From positions 1-64,000 of the forward strand of contig JAFYXG010000010.1 of NCBI GenBank assembly GCA_017546265.1: a stretch of DNA of 64,000 nt. The letters are read 5' to 3'. Of the stretch, positions 16,461 through 22,299 are shown in pieces. Each line of letters begins with the position of its first letter. Position 1 is the stretch's first letter. The stretch comes from Alphaproteobacteria bacterium. GTDB taxonomy: Bacteria > Pseudomonadota > Alphaproteobacteria > Rs-D84. The translations under genes were made by a program, and so were the position numbers. Below the pieces are notes generated by a model. It was not told where the DNA came from. It did not search any database and was given only the letters and a program-made list of their open reading frames with translations.

Positions 16461-16523
16461 ATGTCATTTACACAAGAAAAGAAAACAAATATTTTACATT
16501 GCGATAACTATAAACAACGATAA
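16461..16523 (+). pseudogene. 20-aa remnant: N- and C-terminal tags of the MSFTQ family joined
   Basis: The reading frame is MSFTQEKKTNILH followed directly by CDNYKQR and stop. This is the start of the family fused to its end, with the Cys cluster and PT-NG block missing, most simply by an in-frame internal deletion. AAAGGA precedes the ATG and a terminator follows, so it could still be translated as a micropeptide. Confidence 0.65.
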
Positions 16524-16528
16524 CCACC

Positions 16529-16553
16529 ACCGCCCATATGGGCGGTTTTTATT
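16529..16553 (+). terminator. Terminator after the Cys-protein remnant
   Basis: ACCGCCC, loop ATAT, GGGCGGT, then T-run. Nearly the same hairpin ends the phage moron at 2591. Confidence 0.85.
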
Positions 16554-16658
16554 TGACAAAGAAAATTCCACAGCCTAATATGTAAAAAATGTGTAAAATG
16601 TATGCGAAAAGCAAATATCGAATCCCTACAGATTTTTCTGAAAAGATACCCCAAAATT

Positions 16659-16679
16659 CCTGTGTAAAAAATATGTAAA
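16659..16679 (+). repeat. 21-base direct repeat, left copy
   Basis: CCTGTG followed by a TAAAAAATATGTAAA run; identical copy at 16906-16926. The pair brackets the tRNA-Gln fragment. Confidence 0.6.
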
Positions 16680-16812
16680 ACTGAAACTATATACGGACCA
16701 GCTTAAACCAGCCTGTATGCAGTGATATGCACAAATGTTAAACGGCCATTTTTGCCCGAAATTCAGGCTGTATTATGCGGAAATCTGGGAATTTTTGTTG
16801 TGTAGCTTATAT

Positions 16813-16852
16813 GGAGTCAGAGTCCGGAGTTCTACCGTTAAACTATGCCCCA
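16813..16852 (-). pseudogene. 5' half of a tRNA-Gln(CUG) gene
   Basis: Read on the minus strand it starts UGGGGCA, then U-A, D-arm GUUU-AACGGUA-GAAC, and anticodon arm CCGGA-CUCUGAC-UCC, with anticodon CUG. After 40 bases the match stops: the stem should continue GG but reads AU, and no T-arm or acceptor partner follows. Its promoter is intact. It is a truncated gene, possibly one side of an integration event. Confidence 0.65.
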
Positions 16853-16863
16853 ATGCGGGGTAG

Positions 16864-16892
16864 ATTATAGGGCTTTTTTATTCCCAATGCAA
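16864..16892 (-). promoter_or_regulatory. Promoter of the tRNA-Gln fragment
   Basis: Minus strand TTGCAT, 17 bases, TATAAT, with a start predicted a few bases before the tRNA 5' end. Confidence 0.6.
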
Positions 16893-16905
16893 GCAGAAAG
16901 TTTTT

Positions 16906-16926
16906 CCTGTGTAAAAAATATGTAAA
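16906..16926 (+). repeat. 21-base direct repeat, right copy
   Basis: Identical to 16659-16679. It lies just upstream of, and partly within, the -35 region of leader L3. Confidence 0.6.
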
Positions 16927-16951
16927 CATTCACATCAAAATATGATACAAT
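16923..16951 (+). promoter_or_regulatory. Promoter of leader L3
   Basis: TAAACA, 17 bases, TACAAT within TATGATACAAT, as in front of L2. Confidence 0.5.
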
Positions 16952-16957
16952 TCACAC

Positions 16958-17132
16958 GACACAGACAACTGTGTTTGGGCGTCATAACCCTAAGATTTCT
17001 GGTGTCCGCGGGGACAAAAAACACCTCCAACAAAATTGGTTGGAGGGCTGCAAATATATTGAATAAGCACGCTATTTTCCAGAAATTATAGTTATGAACC
17101 TCCAACCGTCCGCTTTGTGACGGTACTTTTTT
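16958..17132 (+). ncRNA. Leader RNA L3 with attenuator layout, upstream of a decayed gene
   Basis: Elements in order: ACACAG/CTGTGT hairpin, TTGGGC with ACCC, CTGGTG with CACC enclosing a GTCC/GGAC stem, X1 CCTCCAAC (17024-17031) with anti GTTGGAGG (17039-17046), spacer, X2 CCTCCAAC (17099-17106) overlapping the terminator ACCGTC/GACGGT (17105-17124) and its T-run. X1 and X2 are identical and compete for anti. The layout equals L1 and L2 although the X sequences differ. Confidence 0.55.
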
Positions 17133-17150
17133 ACAACGGAGTTATAGATA

Positions 17151-17267
17151 TGCGATTAACATTTGGGATTTTAATGTCGCTGATGGCGGGGGTGGCAAAG
17201 ACATAGAAAACCTTGTTCTAGAAAACGCAGACATTTTAATTGAATACGCAAAAAGGCACTGAAACGT
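17151..17267 (+). pseudogene. Collapsed relative of the giant secreted gene
   Basis: An ATG with ACGGAG upstream opens a signal-like sequence (MRLTFGILMSLMAGVA) that stops after 18 codons. In the next frame the DNA encodes GKDIENLVLENADILIEYAK, matching the end of the 1813-aa protein (DIIEDLVMESADLLVEYAK). One base is also missing near the end. So nearly the whole gene body is lost, leaving start and tail joined out of frame. Confidence 0.7.
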
Positions 17268-17405
17268 TTATAATAAAATCTAAAAACCTTAATTATACCA
17301 GACACACGCCCCATATTTTTATCCTAAACTATTGACAAACTATGAATATGTGCTATATCCATAAGGGTAAGACAGGGGATACGGATGTTTCGGTTCCCTG
17401 CGGAC
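17215..17405 (+). repeat. Duplicate of the 3' end and downstream promoter of the giant gene
   Basis: Closely similar to about 12977-13185: last codons, stop region, TCTAAAAACCTTAATTATAC, the TTGACA promoter and the GATACGGATGTTTCGG leader. The copies then diverge into different cassettes, which marks the repeat as a recombination joint. Confidence 0.8.
17332..17359 (+). promoter_or_regulatory. Promoter of cassette protein copy B
   Basis: TTGACA, 16 bases, TATATC with TGC before it; duplicate of 13107-13134. Confidence 0.6.
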
Positions 17406-17430
17406 AGATTCAGAAAAAACGGAGCAAAAA

Positions 17431-17940
17431 ATGAAACAGGAAATTTACGATATTGCATCTGCATTTATCACAGACAAAGATGTCCAAATTTCAACATTTG
17501 GTTTTAATGGAGATATAGGATACACTTTTACTAAATACGGTTTGGCAGATTATCCATATTGTTTAACAATTTTTGCCGAAGCCAAAGCACCACAAAAACG
17601 CCGTGAAAAATGTTATATTTCCCCAAGAGCCGGCGATTTTGTGAGCGGTGAAAAATACATTGAAAAGCACCACGGCAAAATAAACATAAAACGCGGTACT
17701 GCATCAGGTGATGGATATGGAAATCGCACATTAACCGAATACATAACCGAACATGAAGTCGGCAGTGCATTGGATAAAACACAATGCGATATGAAACGCT
17801 TTTTTACACGCATTCAGTCGCCAAAGTTCTTTAAGATTGTAAATATGGCCGAAAAGCGCATGTTGGGGCAAATTTCAACCGCCGACAATACCGCACAATT
17901 GTTTAATATGATTTACAGACTTAAAGCAAACCAGAAATAA
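17431..17940 (+). CDS. Hypothetical cassette protein, 169 aa, copy B
   Basis: Paralog of the gene at 14371 with the same length and nearly the same first 60 and last 60 residues. The middle (about 65-105) is replaced or diverged (PRAGDFVSGEKYIEKHHGK), and Gln replaces Glu at residue 19. It has the same leader and a copy of the upstream promoter, so the whole promoter-leader-gene unit was duplicated. No signal peptide; family not recognised. Confidence 0.65.
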   Translation: MKQEIYDIASAFITDKDVQISTFGFNGDIGYTFTKYGLADYPYCLTIFAEAKAPQKRREKCYISPRAGDFVSGEKYIEKHHGKINIKRGTASGDGYGNRTLTEYITEHEVGSALDKTQCDMKRFFTRIQSPKFFKIVNMAEKRMLGQISTADNTAQLFNMIYRLKANQK

Positions 17941-17971
17941 AAAACTCTAAAATTCAGAAAAAAACGGAACA

Positions 17972-17995
17972 CCGCCCCCCCGAGGGCGATTTTTG
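17972..17995 (+). terminator. Terminator of the cassette region
   Basis: CGCCC paired with GGGCG then A and a T-run; an alternative overlapping hairpin GGGCGAT/ATCGCCC is also possible. Confidence 0.6.
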
Positions 17996-18035
17996 AATCG
18001 CCCCGCATAAAAAACGTGTAATGTCGATACATTTA

Positions 18036-18050
18036 TGATATAATCCCCCC
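18036..18050 (+). promoter_or_regulatory. Extended -10 promoter abutting a start codon
   Basis: TGATATAAT with TATAAT at 18039-18044. The expected transcription start coincides with the ATG at 18051, and no ribosome site exists, so the mRNA is probably leaderless. The -35 is weak. Confidence 0.6.
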
Positions 18051-18587
18051 ATGGCAATTCCTGCACATGTAATTTTAGATTTTCATCACAAACGCACAGC
18101 GGCACATATAAAATCGTTAAACTATTATGCGGGGCTGCTGGGCTATCATTTCCCGGAACACGATAACGACAAAATGTCTGGCCCAATTTGTATGGGCTAT
18201 GCGTATATTAACTATGCAAAGTATCACCCTGATTGCAAATTAACCCCAACACAACTGGAACTGTATAACGACAAACATCACGAGCATCATCATACCCAGC
18301 CACACCACCTGGAATACTATGCCGACACACGCACAATCCCGAACATTGTACTGGTTGAAATGGTCTGCGACTGGCACAGTGCCAATTTCGAACAACGTTT
18401 TGTCACAAACGAAGATACACGCGACTATACCGTACAACGCTTTTTCAATGAATCAATATTGAGCAATCCAAAGTACAAATTACACCCCGTCCAGATTGAT
18501 TTAATAAACGAACTGATTACATTTTTGGGAAACTATGCCGACCATGATGCGGTCATGACCATTTGGCGTCCCGTCATGTTTGACTGA
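18051..18587 (+). CDS. Putative HD-like metal hydrolase (DUF5662-like)
   Basis: A 178-aa soluble protein rich in His. Visible pieces are an early DFHHKRTAAH, PEHDNDK near residue 40 (an HD pair), a His cluster HHEHHHTQPHH near 80, and EMVCDWHSA near 105, then a closing helical part. The H...HD...HH...D order resembles small HD-superfamily proteins such as DUF5662, which would bind divalent metal. Substrate unknown. Expression likely leaderless from the promoter that ends seven bases before the ATG. Confidence 0.55.
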   Translation: MAIPAHVILDFHHKRTAAHIKSLNYYAGLLGYHFPEHDNDKMSGPICMGYAYINYAKYHPDCKLTPTQLELYNDKHHEHHHTQPHHLEYYADTRTIPNIVLVEMVCDWHSANFEQRFVTNEDTRDYTVQRFFNESILSNPKYKLHPVQIDLINELITFLGNYADHDAVMTIWRPVMFD

Positions 18588-18676
18588 CACGTATCCCCAT
18601 GGCAATGCTTCCTATTGCACCACCCCCACGGAACATAAATAATTTACACATATAACAACCAAGGGGGAAATTTCAC

Positions 18677-19756
18677 ATGAATCACATTCGACTTTTTGCA
18701 ACACTAACACTGTGCCTGTCTGTTATTGGTACTGCCGATGCCTGCACAGGAATAACAATCAAGACAAAAGACAACACAACCATTGTCGCCCGCACAATGG
18801 ACTGGTCTGGTTCTGAAAATAACAGTTTATACACAATCGTGCCACGCGGTCACACCATGCAATCATTACTGCCCGATGGCACAATGGGCGGCATTACGTT
18901 CTCGGCCCTGTATGGCTATGCGGGTCTGGCGGTACAACAACCAGAATTTGTAATTGACGGCACAAACGAAGCCGGCCTGTCTGCGGCCCTGTTCTATTTT
19001 CCAAACTATGGCAAATACGAAGCATATAACGAAAATGACCGTGACATATCCCTGGCCGACTTCCAGGTTGTATCATGGATACTTTCCAACTTTTCCACCA
19101 TTGACCAGGTCAAAGAATCCATCAACAACGTACGCATCATCAACGTAGACCCATCTGCATCGACCGTACACTGGCGAATAACAGAACCATCAGGCCGTCA
19201 GGTTGTATTGGAAATAGTAAACGGCATTCCAAACTTCTACGAAAACGAAATTGGCGTATTAACCAATTCACCTGGTTTTCCATGGCATCTGACGAATCTG
19301 AACAACTATGTGAATTTGCATCCCGGCGGTGCTGGCCCGACCCAATTTGGTCCAATAACACTGCGTGCATTTGGTTCAGGTTCGGGTTTTCGTGGATTAC
19401 CGGGCGATTTTACCCCACCATCACGATTTGTACGTGCGGCATTTCTAAAGACCTTTTCATTACAACCCACCAACGCATACGATGGCGTTCAACAATCCTT
19501 CCAAATTTTGGACAATGTAAATGTCCCGCTGGGGGTCCAGTTTGCGGTTGGTGCGGCCCCCAACGACATGCCCGCGGCGACCCAGTGGACAATTGCAACC
19601 GACCTGCAAAACAAAAAGATTTATTATCACACCATGTACAACCGAACGATTCGCGAATTGAACATGGCAGACATAGACTTTGCCACGGTTCCATTCCAGT
19701 ATCACGCCCTGGACACGACCAAGCGGCAAACAATTATCCCTGTGAAAATAGATTAA
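18677..19756 (+). CDS. Choloylglycine hydrolase family enzyme (bile salt hydrolase / penicillin V acylase type)
   Basis: A 359-aa Ntn-hydrolase that cleaves amide bonds, such as taurine or glycine from bile salts or side chains from penicillin V. A signal peptide (1-22) ends just before the nucleophile Cys23, so signal cleavage itself could free the catalytic N-terminal Cys; the enzyme would then work in the periplasm. Arg39 and Asp42 sit 16 and 19 residues after the Cys, as in the family, and LTNSPGFPWHL and PPSRFVRAAF supply the later Asn and Arg. Export is typical of Gram-negative members. A single-gene unit with GGGGG ribosome site and its own terminator. Substrate choice cannot be read from the sequence. 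Confidence 0.88.
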   Translation: MNHIRLFATLTLCLSVIGTADACTGITIKTKDNTTIVARTMDWSGSENNSLYTIVPRGHTMQSLLPDGTMGGITFSALYGYAGLAVQQPEFVIDGTNEAGLSAALFYFPNYGKYEAYNENDRDISLADFQVVSWILSNFSTIDQVKESINNVRIINVDPSASTVHWRITEPSGRQVVLEIVNGIPNFYENEIGVLTNSPGFPWHLTNLNNYVNLHPGGAGPTQFGPITLRAFGSGSGFRGLPGDFTPPSRFVRAAFLKTFSLQPTNAYDGVQQSFQILDNVNVPLGVQFAVGAAPNDMPAATQWTIATDLQNKKIYYHTMYNRTIRELNMADIDFATVPFQYHALDTTKRQTIIPVKID

Positions 19757-19757
19757 A

Positions 19758-19781
19758 AAATGGGGCAATTGCCCCATTTTC
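19758..19781. terminator. Terminator between convergent genes
   Basis: ATGGGGC, loop AATT, GCCCCAT with T on one side and A on the other, so it can serve both strands. Confidence 0.8.
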
Positions 19782-21020
19782 TTATGACAGTTTATGAATC
19801 ACCAAACCACTGCGTAATTTTGGCTCGAACCAGGTGGTTTTTGGCGGCATAATATTGCCTGTATCTGCAATATCTATGATTTGACGCATAGTAACGGGAT
19901 ACAGTGCAAACGCAGCAACCATTTCACCACTGTCTACGCGTTTCTGTAATTCCCCCAGTCCACGAATTCCACCTACAAAGTCAATTCGTTTAGACGTACG
20001 CAAATCTCCCAGATTCAGAATCTTATCGAACACCAGGTTAGACAACACCGTCACATCCAGAACACCGATTGGGTCATTATCGTCATATGTACCCTGCTTT
20101 GCGGTCAAAGAATACCATTTACCATCTAAATACATGCCAAAGTTATGCAGTGCATTTGGTTTATAGATATCTGTTCCCATTTCAACCACATCAAACGCCT
20201 CGTTCAATTTTTCCAAAAATTCTGCTGGTGTCAATCCATTCAAATCCTTGACCACACGGTTATAGTCAATAATCTTTAACTGACTTTCTGGAAAGATAAC
20301 GGCCAAGAAAAAGTTATATTCTTCATCGCCTGTATGATTTGGGTTTGCTGCACGTTTTTCTGCCCCAACCAGCGCAGCGGCTGCGGTACGATGGTGTCCA
20401 TCAGCGACATACAAGGCCGGGATCTGTTCAAAGATTTCTGTAATACGTGCATTAACTGCCACATCACGAATCGCCCAGAACGTATGCCCGAAACCATCTT
20501 CTGCGACAAAATCATATTCTGGCTCTTGATTTTTTACGATATTTTCAACGATTTTATTCATTTCATCAACATCTGGGTACGCAAAGAAGACCGGTTCAAT
20601 ATTTGCATTCTGGATACGTACATGAATCATACGATCTTCTTCTTTATCCTTGCGGGTCAGTTCATGCTTTTTGATTTTTCCGGTCAAATAGTCATCAACA
20701 TTTGCGGCTGCGACCAACCCATATTGCGTACGTCCATCCATTGTCTGTGCATAGACATAGTACATTTCCGCATCATCCTGGACCAGCCATCCACGTTCCT
20801 GCCACAGCTTAAAATTTTCTACGGCTTTATCGTACACTGGCTGACTGTGTTCATCTGCGATTGGGTCAAAATCAATTTCAGGTTTAATAATATGCAACAA
20901 TGATTTTTCTCCTGCCTCTTGCTTTGCCTCGACCGAGTTCAGCACATCATATGGTCTGGATGCGACCTGTGCTGCTAAATCTTTTGGTGGTCTGACACCT
21001 GCGAACGGTTTAATTTTCAT
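19782..21020 (-). CDS. DUF1015 family protein
   Basis: A 412-aa soluble protein starting MKIKPFAGVRPPKDLAAQVASRPYDV, the typical opening of DUF1015 (IKPF-x-x-x-R-P). Other family marks are the SLLHIIKPE segment, YYVYAQ, RKDKEEDR, a YVADGHHR strand near residue 215 and a closing MPPKTTWFEPKLRSGL. The biochemical role of the family is not established; it is often linked with central metabolism genes. Ribosome site AAAGGAG lies before the ATG at 21020; the longer frame to 21074 lacks support. Confidence 0.88.
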   Translation of the reverse strand: MKIKPFAGVRPPKDLAAQVASRPYDVLNSVEAKQEAGEKSLLHIIKPEIDFDPIADEHSQPVYDKAVENFKLWQERGWLVQDDAEMYYVYAQTMDGRTQYGLVAAANVDDYLTGKIKKHELTRKDKEEDRMIHVRIQNANIEPVFFAYPDVDEMNKIVENIVKNQEPEYDFVAEDGFGHTFWAIRDVAVNARITEIFEQIPALYVADGHHRTAAAALVGAEKRAANPNHTGDEEYNFFLAVIFPESQLKIIDYNRVVKDLNGLTPAEFLEKLNEAFDVVEMGTDIYKPNALHNFGMYLDGKWYSLTAKQGTYDDNDPIGVLDVTVLSNLVFDKILNLGDLRTSKRIDFVGGIRGLGELQKRVDSGEMVAAFALYPVTMRQIIDIADTGNIMPPKTTWFEPKLRSGLVIHKLS

Positions 21021-21136
21021 GACTACTCCTTTGTTAAAAAAATAAGCGAATGAATTATATCGCGAACTGTACAAAAGGCAATCTGATAAAACATCATCAA
21101 CCCAAAAATATTTTTTAAAAAAGCAAAAAAAAAGAC

Positions 21137-21163
21137 TTGCATTTATTCATCAAAAGGTATAAT
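21137..21163 (+). promoter_or_regulatory. Promoter of tRNA-Asp
   Basis: TTGCAT, 15 bases, TATAAT, 15 bases before the tRNA 5' end. Confidence 0.65.
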
Positions 21164-21178
21164 ATGCATAACGCTTTA

Positions 21179-21255
21179 GGGGTTGTAGCTCAGCTGGTTA
21201 GAGCGTCTGCCTGTCACGCAGAAGGTCGCGGGTTCGAGCCCCGTCAATCCCGCCA
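21179..21255 (+). tRNA. tRNA-Asp (GUC)
   Basis: A full cloverleaf: acceptor GGGGTTG with CAATCCC, D-arm AGCTCAGCTGGTTAGAGC, anticodon loop CTGTCAC with anticodon GUC, T-arm GCGGGTTCGAGCCCCGT, discriminator G and encoded CCA. Confidence 0.97.
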
Positions 21256-21261
21256 GTATTT

Positions 21262-21288
21262 ACCGCAGTATTCACTGCGGTTTTTTTC
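21262..21288 (+). terminator. Terminator of tRNA-Asp
   Basis: ACCGCAGT, short loop, ACTGCGGT and seven T. Confidence 0.85.
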
Positions 21289-21347
21289 TTGTTTATTATT
21301 TGTAAAAATGCATTATAATAATTCAGAACAGAAAAAGGAGAACAAAC

Positions 21348-21818
21348 ATGAAATTCAAATTATTTGCTGCTGCGGCGTGTGCATTGGCCTTGACGGCATG
21401 TGACAACGACACCCCAAACCCCGAATTATTACGTGGTGCCAACTTTGTATCTGCCCAACCTGGGGTTGACATAACATTATCATTTGACCCGACTGAAATG
21501 CGTGTTTATGGTCGTGTTGTAAATTTGTACAACGGCGGCTACAGTGTTGACGGCGACCAGATTCACTTTGACGGGTTTGCCAGCACAATGATGATGGGCG
21601 ACCCCGAGGCCATGGCGACTGAACAAGAATACTTTCAATTCATCCCCACGATCGAGACCTATGAATTATCTGATGGTAAATTAACATTAATTGGCACAGA
21701 CGGCAAAGAAATCATCTTTACCCAGGTCGAAACTCTGCCGGGCGAAGATACAACCCCTGCCCCATCGGACACACCGGCCGCGGCAGCGGAAAGCACATCT
21801 GAAACGGTATCGGAATAA
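21348..21818 (+). CDS. META/HslJ-like domain lipoprotein
   Basis: A 156-aa protein with a lipobox (LALTAC, Cys18), so it is anchored to a membrane in the periplasm. The domain fits the META/HslJ pattern: L-L-R-G-A-N-F at the start, FDPTEMRVYGRVVNLYNGGY (the N-x-Y-x-G-x-Y core), a HFDGFASTMMMG turn, a helix with Glu-Gln-Glu, then LSDGKLTLIGTDGKEIIF. META proteins are linked to envelope stress or drug tolerance; the role is not precise. The last 30 residues are an Ala/Thr/Glu-rich tail. Ribosome site AAAAGGAG. Confidence 0.82.
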   Translation: MKFKLFAAAACALALTACDNDTPNPELLRGANFVSAQPGVDITLSFDPTEMRVYGRVVNLYNGGYSVDGDQIHFDGFASTMMMGDPEAMATEQEYFQFIPTIETYELSDGKLTLIGTDGKEIIFTQVETLPGEDTTPAPSDTPAAAAESTSETVSE

Positions 21819-21834
21819 AATCATTGTTATTCAC

Positions 21835-21863
21835 TTGACAATCAGATAAAGAACCGTTATAAT
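21835..21863 (+). promoter_or_regulatory. Consensus promoter of tRNA-Glu
   Basis: TTGACA, 17 bases, TATAAT: a perfect sigma70 match. Confidence 0.9.
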
Positions 21864-21894
21864 TGGCCAGCGTTCATTAAAGAACACTGATTTT

Positions 21895-21970
21895 GGCCCC
21901 ATCGTCTAGAGGCCCAGGACACCGCCCTTTCAAGGCGAGAACACCGGTTCGAATCCGGTTGGGGCTGCCA
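21895..21970 (+). tRNA. tRNA-Glu (UUC)
   Basis: A full cloverleaf: acceptor GGCCCCA with TGGGGCT, D-arm with TCGTCTAGAGGCCCAGGA, anticodon loop CTTTCAA with anticodon UUC, T-arm CCGGTTCGAATCCGG, discriminator G and encoded CCA. Its 3' end is repeated downstream at 22200. Confidence 0.96.
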
Positions 21971-21980
21971 AAAATAATAA

Positions 21981-22003
21981 ACGACCTTTGGGTCGTTTTT
22001 TAT
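21981..22003 (+). terminator. Terminator of tRNA-Glu
   Basis: ACGACC, loop TTTG, GGTCGT, T-run. Confidence 0.85.
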
Positions 22004-22014
22004 TTTTGTTAAAG

Positions 22015-22195
22015 CGGACCCAACCGGATACGCCAGAGTGCCGTTATTGGTGCGCATGCACCATATGAAAACGCAGTTTTCGTGGGCTTCGCCCACAGGC
22101 ACGCATGGCGAATACGAGAATACACAATTAGAAAAATCTTAAAAAATCGACCGAGTGAGATTTTTTTGATTTTAATTATTGTGTATCGAGGGGGC
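22015..22195. repeat. Nested inverted repeats after tRNA-Glu
   Basis: No credible gene. Hairpins in order: CGCCAGAGTGCC with GGCACGCATGGCG enclosing GGTGCGCATGCACC and GTGGGCTTCGCCCAC, then a long imperfect palindrome from ATACACAATTA to ATTATTGTGTAT with A- and T-rich arms. It looks like a small non-coding mobile or dispersed element. Confidence 0.6.
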
Positions 22196-22199
22196 GATG

Positions 22200-22243
22200 T
22201 TGGGGCTGCCAAAATTCAAACCGACCATTACGGTCGGTTTTTT
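22200..22243 (+). repeat. Copy of the tRNA-Glu 3' end with terminator (unit 2)
   Basis: TTGGGGCTGCCAAAA repeats the last 12 bases of tRNA-Glu plus flank, followed by the terminator CCGACC/GGTCGG with T-run. It resembles an attachment-site duplication. Confidence 0.6.
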
Positions 22244-22299
22244 GTTGTTTTTTCAAGCATCCCAGCGGTTCATAAATTTTTCTCGATTTACCCCCCCTT

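Noticed and set aside
16958-17132. Assignment of the leaders to a known riboswitch class or T-box
   Set aside because: No conserved T-box, SAM, TPP or cobalamin core sequence is visible; the class is left unnamed.
21857-22102. 81-aa minus-strand frame across tRNA-Glu
   Set aside because: It reads through the tRNA and its terminator; the QPQPDSNR-type sequence is a known artefact of tRNA regions.
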